This document shows positions 17,216 through 33,900 of a stretch of DNA of 64,000 nucleotides, one piece after another. Positions within the stretch are counted from its first letter, which is position 1, and each line of letters opens with the position of its first letter. The notes under the pieces are model-generated. The model searched no databases. It had not been told where the DNA came from and saw only the letters and a list, made by a program, of their open reading frames with translations. This DNA comes from Mycolicibacterium helvum (GTDB lineage Bacteria > Actinomycetota > Actinomycetes > Mycobacteriales > Mycobacteriaceae), in the NCBI RefSeq assembly GCF_010731895.1, contig NZ_AP022596.1, positions 2,852,001-2,916,000 of the forward strand. The letters run 5' to 3'. The translations under genes and the position numbers were made by a program.

Positions 17216-17258
17216 CACCCCCGAGTGTCCCGGTGACGGGCATCGGGGGTGCTTTCGT
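17216..17258 (+). terminator. Terminator of cspA
   Basis: CACCCCCGA (17216-17224) pairs with TCGGGGGTG (17243-17251), with an inner TGTCCCG/CGGGCA extension around GTGA. A short T-rich CTTTCGTT follows. It is the only strong hairpin in the 159-base gap before the next gene. Confidence 0.8.
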
Positions 17259-17354
17259 TGGTGGGTGTCCCGCGGGAGGCTTTCTTCTGGGGAACTCGCC
17301 ACGCCCGTCGACAGCCGTACGGCTGCTGGTCGCTGACTGCCTTACTGTCGAAAC

Positions 17355-17933
17355 GTGAGCCAGCTGTCCTTCTTCTCGGCTGAGTCGGTGCCGCCCGCGG
17401 TCGCCGACCTCACCGGGTTGCTTGCGGCGGCTGGACAGGTGGTGGTGGTCGGCGGCGGGGCGCGACTGTCGGTGGTGGTCGATGAGCAGTGGCGGGCTCA
17501 GGCGCTGGCCGAGATGATCACCGAGGCGGGGCTGGACGCCGAGATCACCCGCACCGATGAGGACAACCCACTGGTGCGCACCGCCGTCGACGTGCGATTA
17601 ATGGGGATCGCGACCGGCTGGACCAGGGGAGCGGTCAAGACGGTGCCGCCCCAATGGCTGCCCGGTGCCCGCGAGCTGCGGGCCTGGACGTTGGCCGCCG
17701 GCGTCCCGGATGCCGACCGTTATCTGCTGGGATTGGATCCGCACGCACCGGACACGCATTCGCCGCTAGCATCGGCGTTGATGAGGGTGGGAATCGCACC
17801 GACTCTGATTGGCACTCGAGGCGCCCGTCCGGCCCTGAGAATAAGTGGTCGCCGACGGCTATCACGGCTGGTAGAGACTGTTGGGGAACCGCCGGATCTG
17901 ATCGAAGCGTTGTCAGCATGGCCCCGTATCTGA
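17355..17933 (+). CDS. Conserved hypothetical protein (Rv3647c-like)
   Basis: The 192-residue soluble protein begins at GTG 17355. It starts MSQLSFFSAESVPP and has an Ala/Val-rich core (VVVVGGGARLSVVV) and an acidic middle with TRTDEDNPLVRTA. The C-terminal basic helix region GRRRLSRLVETVGEPP resembles a small nucleic-acid-binding surface. Actinobacterial homologues sit just before topA. I recognise no enzymatic motif, so the function is unknown. Confidence 0.7.
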   Translation: MSQLSFFSAESVPPAVADLTGLLAAAGQVVVVGGGARLSVVVDEQWRAQALAEMITEAGLDAEITRTDEDNPLVRTAVDVRLMGIATGWTRGAVKTVPPQWLPGARELRAWTLAAGVPDADRYLLGLDPHAPDTHSPLASALMRVGIAPTLIGTRGARPALRISGRRRLSRLVETVGEPPDLIEALSAWPRI

Positions 17934-18045
17934 GACATTGCCCTGCGGGGGTCGGTTTGCGTTGACCCGTCCGGAGTGCAAAATTGTCAGTTGCCCGCGG
18001 GTCGGGGGTACCTGTGGGCAAGACAGAAGTGGAGCGTAAGCGCAG

Positions 18046-20931
<2,886 letters not shown>

Positions 20932-21009
20932 CCCGCTGACTCAGACCGCCAAACGGGCGCGAGAGTGCAAGTAGATCGCGCTATTTCGTCGATCTCGACG
21001 TGACGGGGA

Positions 21010-22608
21010 TTAGACGCTTTCGCTTTCGTTGGCCGGACTGGCCTCGCTGGGCAGTCGAAGGTTCGTCGGGCGGGCCAGCTGTGTCGGTGCCCGTCGGCCG
21101 CGCAGCTCGACGATTTCGCCGACGTTCCAGCACAGCGCTTCGGCGTCCAGGGCGCCGCTGACCGCGATCGCCGACGCCAGCACGTGACCGCCCTCGATCT
21201 TGGCCAACTCGGTTAGCCGGGCGGCTTCGTTGACCGGGTCGCCGATCACGGTGTACTCGAATCGGGCCTGCGCGCCGATGTGGCCGGCGATCGCCCGCCC
21301 AGCCGATACCCCGATCCCGAAATCGGTCTGCCCCAGAACGCTGACCAGCTCGTCGTGCAGTTCCCGAGAGGCGGCCAGCGCCGCACCGGAGGCGTCGGGG
21401 TGCTCGATCGGCGCGCCGAAGATGCACAGCGCCGCGTCACCCTGGAACTTGTTGACGAAGCCGCCGTGCTTCTTGACGGTCTCGACGACCACCCGGAAGA
21501 ACTCGTTGAGCATGCTGACGACTTCGCCCGGCGGTCGCGACGCGGCCAGCTGGGTCGATCCGACCAGGTCGACGAACAGCACCGCGACATCGCGTTCCTG
21601 GCCGCCCAGTTCGGTGCCGCGTTCCAGGGCGCGTCGGGCGACGTCCTCGCCGACGTAGCGACCGAACAGGTCACGCAGCCGCTGCCGTTCGCTCAGATCG
21701 CGAACCATATCGTTGAAGCCCGCCTGGAGCAGGCCCAGCTCGCTGGCGTCATAGATCTGCATGTGAGCGTTGTAGTTGCCGCGTTGAACCTCTCCCAGCG
21801 CCCAGCGCAGCTGGCGCAGCGGGTCGGCGATCGACATGGCGGCCAGCACGTTGCCGGTCAACCCGACCACCAGCGCAGCGACGGCCATCAGCAGGATCGG
21901 TGTGAACAGGGCGTCCGCGGAGGCCGCCAGCAGCGAGAACTTGCTCGCCACGATCGAGAGCACGATGGCCAGTAGCGGCACCCCGGTGGACAGCAGCCAG
22001 GTCAGCACCAGTCGCTGGATGACGCCGGGGCGGTGGAATTTCTCCGGCACGCCGCCGCGCAACGCTGCGACAGCCACCGGCCGCAGCACCCGCTCGGACT
22101 GCAGGTAGCCGATGATCGTGGTGGCGGTCGCGCCGAGCAGCGTGGCCACCGCCAGCACAGGTGCGGCATGGCTGGCCACCGGCCAGCTGGCGGCAATGAA
22201 CACCACCGCCCCCAGCACCCAGTTGGTCATGCTGATCACCGAGCGGTAGACGGGCATTCGCAACGCCCGCAATCGCGCGTCTTCGGTGACGGCTGGATCG
22301 TCCTCGGCTAACAACGCGTCGCGGCGTTGCCAGCGGAAGACCGGAACGAGCAGCTTGAGGCTGACGAACGCGCCGACGCCGAATGAGATGAACAGATAGC
22401 TCAGGAAAATGACCAGGTTCAGCGTCGGCAGATCCTGCAGCATGACCCGATCAGACGGGGGCAGACCGAACCGCAGGAAGCCCAGGACGAGCAGTGCGCC
22501 GATGATGTCGGCCTGCAGCATGCCCAGCGTGAACACCGGCCACGGTGTGCGCGCAACCCACCGGACGAATCCACTGATTCGCCCCGGGCTGAGCTGCGCG
22601 GTGGTCAC
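21010..22608 (-). CDS. Membrane-bound class III adenylate cyclase with HAMP domain
   Basis: The 532-residue protein has six transmembrane helices (roughly 25-255), a HAMP linker (about 255-305) and a C-terminal class III cyclase domain. Catalytic residues are visible: metal Asp347 (VLFVDLVGST) and Asp391 (GGFVNKFQGDA), substrate Lys387, and the VIGDPVNEAARL block with Asp457, Asn460 and Arg464. The Lys/Asp pair indicates ATP rather than GTP as substrate. It corresponds to Mtb Rv3645, whose HAMP modulates activity. It starts with GTG and is transcribed divergently from holB. Confidence 0.93.
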   Translation of the reverse strand: MTTAQLSPGRISGFVRWVARTPWPVFTLGMLQADIIGALLVLGFLRFGLPPSDRVMLQDLPTLNLVIFLSYLFISFGVGAFVSLKLLVPVFRWQRRDALLAEDDPAVTEDARLRALRMPVYRSVISMTNWVLGAVVFIAASWPVASHAAPVLAVATLLGATATTIIGYLQSERVLRPVAVAALRGGVPEKFHRPGVIQRLVLTWLLSTGVPLLAIVLSIVASKFSLLAASADALFTPILLMAVAALVVGLTGNVLAAMSIADPLRQLRWALGEVQRGNYNAHMQIYDASELGLLQAGFNDMVRDLSERQRLRDLFGRYVGEDVARRALERGTELGGQERDVAVLFVDLVGSTQLAASRPPGEVVSMLNEFFRVVVETVKKHGGFVNKFQGDAALCIFGAPIEHPDASGAALAASRELHDELVSVLGQTDFGIGVSAGRAIAGHIGAQARFEYTVIGDPVNEAARLTELAKIEGGHVLASAIAVSGALDAEALCWNVGEIVELRGRRAPTQLARPTNLRLPSEASPANESESV

Positions 22609-22688
22609 CAGCCCACCGTATCGGTACAGGACGACCGATCTGCACCTTCTTCAAGCCGGTGGGCAGCGGTTGTGTCGTTGCTGAGCAC

Positions 22689-22694
22689 TAGTGT
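22689..22694 (+). promoter_or_regulatory. -10 element of holB
   Basis: TAGTGT ends eight bases before the ATG at 22703. This supports that ATG over the in-frame GTG at 22691 and predicts a leaderless or near-leaderless message. Confidence 0.5.
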
Positions 22695-22702
22695 TTGAGT
22701 CG

Positions 22703-23917
22703 ATGTCTGGAGTTTTCGCGCGGCTGGTGGGCCAAAGCGCGGTGGAAGCGGAGCTCGTGGGCGCCGCCCGAGCGGCCCGCGGTGATTCCGCTCACGATGC
22801 GGTCGCCATCGGGACCATGACGCACGCCTGGCTGATCACCGGCCCGCCCGGATCGGGGCGTTCAGTGGCCGCACAGTGCTTCGCGGCGGCCCTGCAGTGC
22901 ACCGCGGACGGCGTGCCCGGGTGCGGGGAGTGCCGGGCCTGTGCGACGACGATGGCGGGCACCCACGGCGACGTGCGCCGCATCGTCCCCGAGGGCTTGT
23001 CCATCGGTGTCGACGAAATGCGCAACATTGTGCAGATCGCCTCGCGGCGGCCCAGCACCGGCCGCTGGCAGATCGTCGTGATCGAAGATGCTGACCGTCT
23101 CACTGAGGGTGCGGCCAACGCTCTGCTCAAGGTCGTCGAAGAGCCGCCGTCATCGACGGTGTTCCTGCTGTGTGCGCCTTCGGTGGACCCCGAGGACATC
23201 GCGATCACCCTGCGGTCGCGGTGCCGGCACGTGGCGCTGGTGACACCACCGACCGCGGCGATCGCGCAGGTGCTCATCGACAACGACGGGCTGCCCGCCG
23301 ACAAGGCGCAATGGGCGGCGTCGGTCAGCGGCGGTCACGTCGGTCGGGCCCGCCGGCTGGCCACCGATCCCGACGCCTGCGATCGGCGCACCCGGGCACT
23401 TGGGCTGGCCCGCGATGCCGCCACCCCGTCGCGCGCGTACGCGGCGGCAGAAGAGCTGGTGGCCACCGCGGAGGCCGAGGCGAAGGCGCTCAATGTCGGC
23501 CGTGACGAGGTCGAGACGGAGGAACTGCGCACCGCGCTGGGTGCGGGTGGCACCGGCAAGGGCACCGCGGGTGCACTGCGTGGGGCCACCGGCGCGATCA
23601 AGGACCTCGAGAAGCGGCAGAAATCCCGCCAGACCCGGGCTTCGCGCGATGCATTGGATCGTGCGCTGATCGATTTGGCGACGTACTTCCGAGATGCGCT
23701 CGTGGTGGCCGGTGGCGCAGGCGCGGTGGCGCCGAATCACCCCGATATGGAAGACCGGGTGGCGGCCCTGGCCGCGCACGCGTCCCCGGAGCGGCTGCTG
23801 CGCTGTATCGAGGCGGTGCTCGAGTGTCGCGAGGCGCTGGCGATGAACGTCAAGCCCAAGTTTGCCGTCGATGCGATGGTGGCGACCGTGGGTCAGGCAC
23901 TGCGCTCGGACCTGTAG
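22703..23917 (+). CDS. holB: DNA polymerase III delta' subunit
   Basis: The protein (404 residues from ATG 22703) is an AAA+ clamp-loader subunit. It shows a P-loop GPPGSGRS in which the usual Lys is Arg, as expected for the non-hydrolysing delta' subunit. It also has a zinc-finger module with CTADGVPGCGECRAC, the sensor region LLKVVEEPP and an SRC motif (TLRSRCRHV). The C-terminal half is helical and Ala-rich. It helps load the beta clamp during replication. It corresponds to Mtb Rv3644c. A tRNA gene follows 22 bases after the stop. Confidence 0.93.
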   Translation: MSGVFARLVGQSAVEAELVGAARAARGDSAHDAVAIGTMTHAWLITGPPGSGRSVAAQCFAAALQCTADGVPGCGECRACATTMAGTHGDVRRIVPEGLSIGVDEMRNIVQIASRRPSTGRWQIVVIEDADRLTEGAANALLKVVEEPPSSTVFLLCAPSVDPEDIAITLRSRCRHVALVTPPTAAIAQVLIDNDGLPADKAQWAASVSGGHVGRARRLATDPDACDRRTRALGLARDAATPSRAYAAAEELVATAEAEAKALNVGRDEVETEELRTALGAGGTGKGTAGALRGATGAIKDLEKRQKSRQTRASRDALDRALIDLATYFRDALVVAGGAGAVAPNHPDMEDRVAALAAHASPERLLRCIEAVLECREALAMNVKPKFAVDAMVATVGQALRSDL

Positions 23918-23939
23918 ACTCACTGCGGCTTCAAACCGC

Positions 23940-24012
23940 GCCGCCCTAGCTCAGTCGGTAGAGCATCTCACTCGTAATGAGAAGGTCAGGGGTTCGATTC
24001 CCCTGGGCGGCT
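23940..24012 (+). tRNA. tRNA-Thr (anticodon CGU)
   Basis: The 73-base sequence folds as a full cloverleaf: acceptor GCCGCCC/GGGCGGC, D stem GCTC/GAGC, anticodon stem TCTCA/TGAGA with loop CTCGTAA (anticodon CGT, reading ACG), and T arm AGGGG-TTCGATT-CCCCT. The discriminator is T and CCA is not encoded. Confidence 0.97.
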
Positions 24013-24016
24013 CTCT

Positions 24017-24382
24017 TTATGCCTTACCGAGTTCCTCGGCGGCGATATTGCGCGCCGTGGCCGCCGCCGGAAAACCGGCGTAGCCGCTGGCGTGATAGAT
24101 GACCTCGGCGATCTCGTCCTCGGTCAGCCCGTTCTGCTTCGCGATCCGGAAGTGCGCCTTCATCTCGTGGTCGGCCCGCAGCGCAATCAAGATGCCCAGC
24201 GTCACCAGGCTTCGATCGCGGCGGCTGAGCCCCTCACGGGTCCACAGCCGGCCGAAAACACTCTCGACGCCGATCTCCATCAGTTCCGGGGCGAAGCCGC
24301 CGAATTCGACGTCGCCGTCGGGCAGGGTTCCGGGCAGCATCTCCCGGAAAACGCGCAGACCATCCTCACGCAAGTTAGACAT
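24017..24382 (-). CDS. Carboxymuconolactone decarboxylase-family protein
   Basis: The frame is open to 24505, but the ATG at 24382 gives the family start (MSNLREDGLRVFREML) and 121 residues. The CMD fold is marked by SRRDRSLVTLGILIAL, HFRIAKQNGLTEDEIAEVIYHASGYAG and a conserved His near the C-terminus. There is no CxxC redox pair, so it belongs to the gamma-carboxymuconolactone-decarboxylase-like branch rather than AhpD. With no aromatic-degradation genes nearby, its substrate is unknown. It converges on the tRNA gene. Confidence 0.8.
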   Translation of the reverse strand: MSNLREDGLRVFREMLPGTLPDGDVEFGGFAPELMEIGVESVFGRLWTREGLSRRDRSLVTLGILIALRADHEMKAHFRIAKQNGLTEDEIAEVIYHASGYAGFPAAATARNIAAEELGKA

Positions 24383-24459
24383 GCAAACTACTTTGGCACA
24401 CCGCGCTGCCGGCGAGCGTAACGCCAGGGTCAAAAATCCGGCCGCGGCCCGCCATGGCG

Positions 24460-27557
<3,098 letters not shown>

Positions 27558-27561
<4 letters not shown>

Positions 27562-28268
27562 CGCCGCATCCTTCCTCGCAGAAACCCGTCGAAGACGATG
27601 TTCACCCCGTTCAGCAGCGGCTGGCCCTTGGACATCGAGTACTCGGTGTAGAGGATCTCAACTGGCTCTTCGGCCACCCGCCAATGGTTTTCGACGATCA
27701 GGGCGATGAATTCTCCCGCGTGGCTCATTCCGTTCATCGTCAGGCTGAGGTTGTCGGCCACGGTCTTGTTGAACACCCGCAGCCCGTTGTGCGCGTCGGT
27801 GAGGTGCAGTCGGTGGCTGCTCGGGCTCAACACGGCTGCCGTGCGCAAAATCAGCCGCTTCAGCGGCGGGGTCCGGCTGACGGTGCTGCCGGCGAAACGG
27901 GTGCCGATGACGATGTCGACGTCACCCTTGGCCAGCCGGTCGATCATCGTCAGGACGTCCTTGACGCGGTGCTGCCCGTCGGCGTCGAACGTGACGAACA
28001 CCTCCGCACCCGGTTTGGTGCGGGCGTATTCCACACCGGTCTGGATGGCCGCGCCCTGCCCGAGATTCACCGGATGCCGCACCACGTGGGCGCCGGCGCG
28101 CAGCGCAATATCGGCGGTGTCGTCGCGGCTGCCGTCGTCGACGCACACCACGTGGTCGAAGACCTGGCGCAGGTCGGCGATGACGTCGCCGATGACCTTC
28201 GCTTCGTTGAACGCTGGCACGATGATCCAGGCGTCGGGGTAGGGCGTGTCGATGTCCACAAAGTACAC
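27558..28268 (-). CDS. ppgS: Family 2 glycosyltransferase, polyprenyl-phosphate GalNAc synthase-like
   Basis: The 236-residue GT2 protein begins with a GT-A core: VPAFNEAKVI, the first Asp in CVDDGSRDDT and the metal site TFDADGQH. It resembles dolichol-phosphate-mannose synthases and lacks membrane helices of its own. Mtb Rv3631 (PpgS) makes polyprenyl-phospho-GalNAc, donor of the galactosamine on arabinogalactan; a decoration I recall as described mainly from slow growers. The downstream DUF2304 partner supports the assignment. The donor sugar in this organism is inferred. It starts 17 bases after the flippase gene in the same operon. Confidence 0.8.
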
Positions 28269-28284
28269 GCCGACGGTCGTTGGT

Positions 28285-29571
28285 TCAGCGTGCGGCGCGG
28301 GCCAGGGCTGCGGTGTGGACGACTATTCCCACCAGCGGCCCGCACAGCAGCGCCAGCACGGTGCGGTCGGTCAGGGGAAGCGGCAGGGTCAGCAGTGCTG
28401 TCGAGACCACGGTGGCCCCGACCCAGCCGATCGAATAGGCCCGGTGCAGCGCCGCCGCGACGGTCGCGGCCCCGGTGACGGTCAGCAGTGCGATTGCCAC
28501 CGCGCCCGCGGTCAGCCAGGCCAACAGCACTCCGCCGGGCCCGTACTGGTCCCCGAACGCCACCCGGATCAGCCAGGGTCCGAGCAGTCCGGCCGCCAGC
28601 ACGCCGACGGCGCCCAGCGCGACCACCACGGCAGCGGGAGTGATCAGCGCCTTGAGCCGATGCCCCCGCTGGTCCACGAAGTGGGCGATCAGATTGCCCT
28701 GCATTGCGGTCAGCGGCACCAGCAGCGGAGCCCGGGTCAACGTCACCGCCAGGATCACCACGCCGCCCGCCGCACCGAGGTCGCCGCCGGAGGTCGCCTT
28801 GAGCAGCACCGGAAAGCCCATCACGAGGATCGCGCTGGCGCCGGCGGCGGCGATGGAGTGCCCGGCGCCGCGCAGGAACGTCGCGGTGCCGCCGGGTGTG
28901 CGCAACCGGGCCGCCGTGCGGGCACCCGGCGAGACGGCCAGCAGCAGCAGCCAGCCGACGGCACCAGCGACGGTGGCCCAGAGGAAACCGTCCAGCCCCC
29001 ACCCCATGACGAATGCGATGACGGCGATCACCACCCGCATGACGGCGTCGATGACCATGAGCACGCCGTAGCCACCCCAGCGCCCGGTACCGGCAAGCAA
29101 GCCCAAAAGCGTGGCGTGGATACAGAATCCGGCCAGACCCACGCACAGCAGGCCCACCGACAGCGGCCGGGATTCGCTGAATACGTGGGGTGCCCACAGC
29201 GGGGAAGCGGCTGCCATGACGACGGCGGCCACCAGGCCGACGCCGGTCGCGACGCGCATGGGGTGGGTGCGCGGCCCGTCGGCGATCTCGACATAGCTCG
29301 CCGACCGCACTTCGCGGGTGGCCTCTTGCAGCAGTCCGTACGCCGCACCGTTGACCAACCCGAACGCGCCCCAGAACACCCCGAATACGGAGAAGCCGGC
29401 TGGGTTCAGCGCTCGAGCGGCGAGGTAGAGCACGGCGTATCCACACACCGCCGAAATCGCGGTTGCCACGCCGACGCGGGCCACACTGCCGCGTGTGATT
29501 GCTCCAGTGCCGCTGATCTGGTCGGCACCGGAGGCGCTCAGCGCCTCGAAGGAGGCGCCCGCGTCGGTCAC
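28285..29571 (-). CDS. Wzx/MATE-like polysaccharide flippase (Rv3630-like)
   Basis: The GTG at 29571 overlaps the upstream peptidase stop (GTGA) and gives 428 residues. The product is almost entirely hydrophobic, with about twelve helices in the repeating pattern of O-antigen/teichoic-acid flippases (MOP superfamily). It starts with an Ala-rich N-terminus and ISAVCGYAVLYLAARAL. It would move a lipid-linked or hydrophobic intermediate across the membrane. It is the counterpart of Mtb Rv3630. Its place between a peptide synthetase/peptidase pair and a glycosyltransferase suggests a common cargo (inference). Confidence 0.75.
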   Translation of the reverse strand: MTDAGASFEALSASGADQISGTGAITRGSVARVGVATAISAVCGYAVLYLAARALNPAGFSVFGVFWGAFGLVNGAAYGLLQEATREVRSASYVEIADGPRTHPMRVATGVGLVAAVVMAAASPLWAPHVFSESRPLSVGLLCVGLAGFCIHATLLGLLAGTGRWGGYGVLMVIDAVMRVVIAVIAFVMGWGLDGFLWATVAGAVGWLLLLAVSPGARTAARLRTPGGTATFLRGAGHSIAAAGASAILVMGFPVLLKATSGGDLGAAGGVVILAVTLTRAPLLVPLTAMQGNLIAHFVDQRGHRLKALITPAAVVVALGAVGVLAAGLLGPWLIRVAFGDQYGPGGVLLAWLTAGAVAIALLTVTGAATVAAALHRAYSIGWVGATVVSTALLTLPLPLTDRTVLALLCGPLVGIVVHTAALARAAR

Positions 29572-30905
29572 AGCCGTGGCACCTCGGTCGAGTCCAGCCA
29601 GGCATCCCACAGCGGGCGCAGTGACACCTCGGCGTAGTTGGCCGCAAGACCTTTGAAATCATCGGTCACGACAGTGCTGTGCTTGTAGCGGCTGGTCCAA
29701 TCCTGCAGCAGGGCAAAGAATTTGTCGTCGCCGATCGTGTTACGCAGCACGTGCAGGGTGAGCGCACCGCGCTTGTAGACCCGGTCGTCGAACATGTTCC
29801 GCGGGCCGGGGTCGGAGAGCAACAGATTCTGTGGCGAAGCGGCCAGCTTGGCGTGGTAGTGGCGCGCCCAGCGGTCGGCGCTCTGTCCACCAGAGTTCTC
29901 CGACCATAACCATTCGGCGTAGCAGGCGAATCCCTCGTGCAGCCAGATGTCGCGCCAGCGCCGTACGGTGACGCTGTTGCCGAACCATTGGTGTGCCAGT
30001 TCGTGGGCGATCAGCCGCTCAGAACGGCGACTGCCGTCGCAGTGATTGGCACCGAAGATCGAAATGCCCTGGGCTTCAAGCGGTATCTCGAGGTCATCAT
30101 CGGTCACCACCACGGTGTAGCCATTGCTCAGCGGGTAGGGGCCGAACAGCTTGACGAACAACTTCATCATCTGCGACTGGCGGCCGAAGTCGTTGGCGAA
30201 GTTGGCGCGCAACCGATCTGGCAACACCGCCTGCATCGGCACCTTTTCTTTGGGCAGCTTGCTGGCGCCATACATGCCGATCTGCAAGGTCACCAGGTAG
30301 GTCGACGTCGGCTCGGGCTGCTCATAGGTCCACACGGTGTGCGCGGCACGGACCCGACGTGACACCAGTTCGCCGTTGGCCACCGCGCGATACGGGCTGT
30401 CGGTGCTGATCTGGATGCGATAACTGGCCTTTGCGCTGGGGTGGTCGTCGCAGGGAAACCACGACGCAGCCCCGTTCGGTTGCCCGGCGACCAGAACTCC
30501 GTTCGACAGCTCCTCGAAACCGACTTCGCCCCAATAACTTCGGGTCGGACGCGGGGATCCGCCGTAGCGCACGCTGATCGACATCGCCGCGCCGGCCGGT
30601 AGCGGTGCGGACAGCGTGATGTGCAACTTTGCGTTCGAGGTGCTGAACTGTGATGGGCGGCGGCCGTTGACCATCACCTTCGTCACAGACAGCGCGTCGG
30701 ACAGGTCCAGGGTGAAGGTCTTCAGCGACGCTAGCGTCGCGGCGGTGATCGTGGCGGTCCCGGTGAGCCGGTTGATCGCGACCTTGTACTCCAGGTCCAA
30801 TTCGTAGCGCGACACCCGGTAGCCGAAGTTGCCGTTGTTCGGTAGGTACGGGTCGATGACGGGCTGGCCGCCTTTCTTGGCGGCCTTCTTGGCGGGATTT
30901 TTCAC
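29568..30905 (-). CDS. M1-family zinc aminopeptidase (short form)
   Basis: The 445-residue protein has the M1 zinc site H301-E302-x2-H305 (IAHELAHQW) and the third ligand E324 in WLHEGFACY. The exopeptidase motif GAMEN is replaced by EAQGIS (277-282), so substrate selection may differ from PepN. It lacks the long C-terminal helical domain of PepN (about 860 aa). The N-terminus is a Lys/Ala stretch followed by the bowl domain with SWFPCDDHPSAKASY. There is no signal peptide. The start overlaps the NRPS stop by four bases, which ties it to that synthetase. Confidence 0.85.
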   Translation of the reverse strand: MKNPAKKAAKKGGQPVIDPYLPNNGNFGYRVSRYELDLEYKVAINRLTGTATITAATLASLKTFTLDLSDALSVTKVMVNGRRPSQFSTSNAKLHITLSAPLPAGAAMSISVRYGGSPRPTRSYWGEVGFEELSNGVLVAGQPNGAASWFPCDDHPSAKASYRIQISTDSPYRAVANGELVSRRVRAAHTVWTYEQPEPTSTYLVTLQIGMYGASKLPKEKVPMQAVLPDRLRANFANDFGRQSQMMKLFVKLFGPYPLSNGYTVVVTDDDLEIPLEAQGISIFGANHCDGSRRSERLIAHELAHQWFGNSVTVRRWRDIWLHEGFACYAEWLWSENSGGQSADRWARHYHAKLAASPQNLLLSDPGPRNMFDDRVYKRGALTLHVLRNTIGDDKFFALLQDWTSRYKHSTVVTDDFKGLAANYAEVSLRPLWDAWLDSTEVPRL

Positions 30906-33900
30906 GCGGCGCTGTCCCCGGGTTTAGGAGCAGGTTTTTCCTCCGTTGACTTCTTGCGTGAAATCACCCAGGGGGCAATGGGATTGCCTTGCCAACGCGT
31001 CGACGGTGGCACCTCGTCGCCGCGCATCACCAGCGAGGCCGGACCGACCGTGGCGCCGGCGCCGAGCTTGGCGGCGGGCAACGCCACGCAGTGTGGCCCC
31101 AGGGTGGCGCCCTCCTCGAGCACGACCGTGTCCATCCGCATGATCCGGTCATGGAAAAGATGTGTCTGGACCACGCAACCCCGATTGACCGTGCTGGCGC
31201 GCTGCAGTGTCACCAGGTCGGCTTCGGGTAGCCAGTACGTCTCGCACCACACGCCGCGGCCGATCTTGGCTCCCAGTGCGCGCAACCACAGGTTCATCAC
31301 CGGGGTGCCGCTGGCCGCCCGGGCGAACCACGGGCCTGCCACCGTCTCGACGAACGTGTCCGACACCTCGTTGCGCCATACGAACGACGACCACAATGGC
31401 TGCTCGCCGGTCCGAATCCGGCCTACTACAAGCCATTTGGCTCCCACTGCGATCCCGCCCGCGACCGCGCCGGCGATCAGCAGCACGATGCCGCCGCCCA
31501 GTGCGGCCCAGCCGTAGCCGAACCTGACGGCCAGCCCCTGCAGCGCGGCGAGAACCGCGACTCCGATGGCGAAGGTGACGATCACCGGGATCAACCGGCA
31601 GGTTTCAACGGCGGCGCGCATGATCTTCAATCGCATCGGCGGGCTGTAGGTGAGCGAGGCGTCGGCTTCATCGGCGCGGCGGCGCAACCGGATTGGCGGA
31701 CTGCCCAGCCATGACGAACCGGCCTTGGCCTTGTGCGGTGCGGCCGAGAGGACGGCCACCAAACCATCGTCGGGCACTCGGCGGCCGGGTTGGGTGATAC
31801 CGGAGTTGCCCAGGAACGCCCGCTTGCCGACCGTGGCCTTGGCGACATGAATCCAGCCACCGCCGAGCTCGTAGGAGGCAACCATGGTGTCGTCGGCCAG
31901 GAATGCGCCGTCTTCGACGACGGTGAACTTCGGCGTCAGCAACGCGGTCGAGATCTCGGTGTTGCGGCCCACTTTCGCGCCGAGGATCCGCAGCCACCAC
32001 GGAGTGAGCAGGCTGGCGTACACGGGGAACAGGTAGTTGCGGGCGGCGTCCATCAGTCGTTCGGTGGCCCACAGCTGCCAGCCCACCCGGCTGCGCACCG
32101 GGTGGTAGCCCTCGCCAAGGCCGAGTGCCAGCATCCGTACGCCGAGCACAGTGATGGCGGCGTAGATGACGAGCGACGCCAGCGCGGCCACCGGAAGCCA
32201 CGGCGCGGCAGCGCCGATCGCCGACACCAGTGTGGCGCTGTGCCGCGCGGGCCACACCAGAACCGCCAGGCCGGCCCCCAGCGACACCAACGGAACCGCG
32301 CCGAGGAGCACCGACGTCACCCCATAGATGGCCACCCAGTGTGCGGCCCGCGGGGGCCGGTGTTCGGGCCACGGGTGGCGGGCCTTGCCCGATTTGACCG
32401 CCGGAGAACCCTTCCAGTACTGCCCGTTCTTCACCTTGCCGAGGACGCCTGAACCGGGTGCCACGTCGGCGTTCTTGCCGATGACCGCACCAGGGAACAG
32501 AGTCGTGCGCGCCCCGATGGACGCGTCGTTGCCGACGGTGATCGGGCCGACGTGGAAGAGATCGCCGTCAATCCAATGCCCGGTCAGGTCGACCTCCGGT
32601 TCGATGGAAACCCGGTGGCCGAGCTGCAGCATCCCGGTCACCGGAGGCGCCGAGTGCAGGTCCACGCCTTTGCCGATCTTGTTACCCAGCGCCCGCGCGT
32701 AGTACACCAGCCACGGCGCCCCCGCGAGGTTTTCCGCGCCGCTGGCGTCGGCGAGCCGTTCGGCGAGCCACACCCGCACGTGCTCCGGCCCACCGCGGCG
32801 GTAGGTGCCCTGCTCCAGGCCGGACAACAACGTCCGCGCACCCAGTACGGCGATGGCCATCCGGCCGATCGGGCTGATGAACAAGACGAAGGCCACCACG
32901 ACCAGCCACCAGTTGATGGTGACCAGCCACGGCAGCGGATGCACGGCGGCGGCAATGTTGTTGACCAGCGCCAGCCACGTCACCCACTGCAGGCCGGTCA
33001 GGGTGGCCAGGGGGACCGACAGCAGTACCTGAGCGGCTTGTGTCGACACTGGGGTGGGTTTGACCTCGCGAGGCGTGACCGTTGGCGGCGGGGCCAGCTC
33101 TTCGAGGAACTCGGCCAGCGACCCCAGCCGGGGATGGTCGTAGAGCTGGGCCACGGTCAGCTGCGGGTAGCGGCCCCGTAGCGCGGCCACCAGCTGTGCC
33201 GCGGATAGCGAGCCGCCGCCGAGGGCGAAGAAGTCGGCCTCCGGGCCGTCGACCACGGCACCGAGGACATCGCGCCACAGCCCGGCCAGCCAGCCCATGG
33301 TGCCGCCCAGATCCGGTTCGGAGTCCTGGTAGCCCGGCGGCGGCCAGGGCAGCGCATTGCGGTCGACCTTGCCCGAGGTTCGGGTGGGCAGCTCCTCGAG
33401 CAGCACGAGTCGGGGCACCAGGGCCGCGGGCAGGCTCTCGGCCAGGTGGGCCCGGGCGGCAGTCAGGTCGAAATCCGGGTCCGCGCTGGCGATATAGCCC
33501 ACCAGCATCGGGGTACCGCTGGCGGTGCGCCGGACCGCTGCGGCGCCGGCACTGACGCCGGGCAGGTTCACCAGTGCGGAATCGACCTCGCCGAGTTCGA
33601 TGCGGCGCCCACCGACCTTGACCTGGTCGTCGGCGCGCCCCTGGAAGTACAGCCCGTCGTTCTCCAGCCGGACCAGGTCACCGCTGCGGTACGCGCGAGC
33701 CCACTCCAGCGACGGCATCGGCGCGTACTTCTCGGCGTCCTTCTCCGGATCCAGGTAGCGGGCCAGGCCGACCCCACCGATCACCAGCTCGCCGACCTCG
33801 CCGAGGCCGACCGGGGCGCCGTCCCTGTCGACGACGGCCAGGTCCCAGCCGGGCAGCGGGCGGCCGATGCTGACGGCGCTTCGACCGTCGAGCCTCGCCG

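Noticed and set aside
23940..24012. tRNA gene as an integration site with an attached island
   Set aside because: No integrase, no direct repeat of the tRNA 3' end was noticed nearby, and both flanks are ordinary chromosomal genes.
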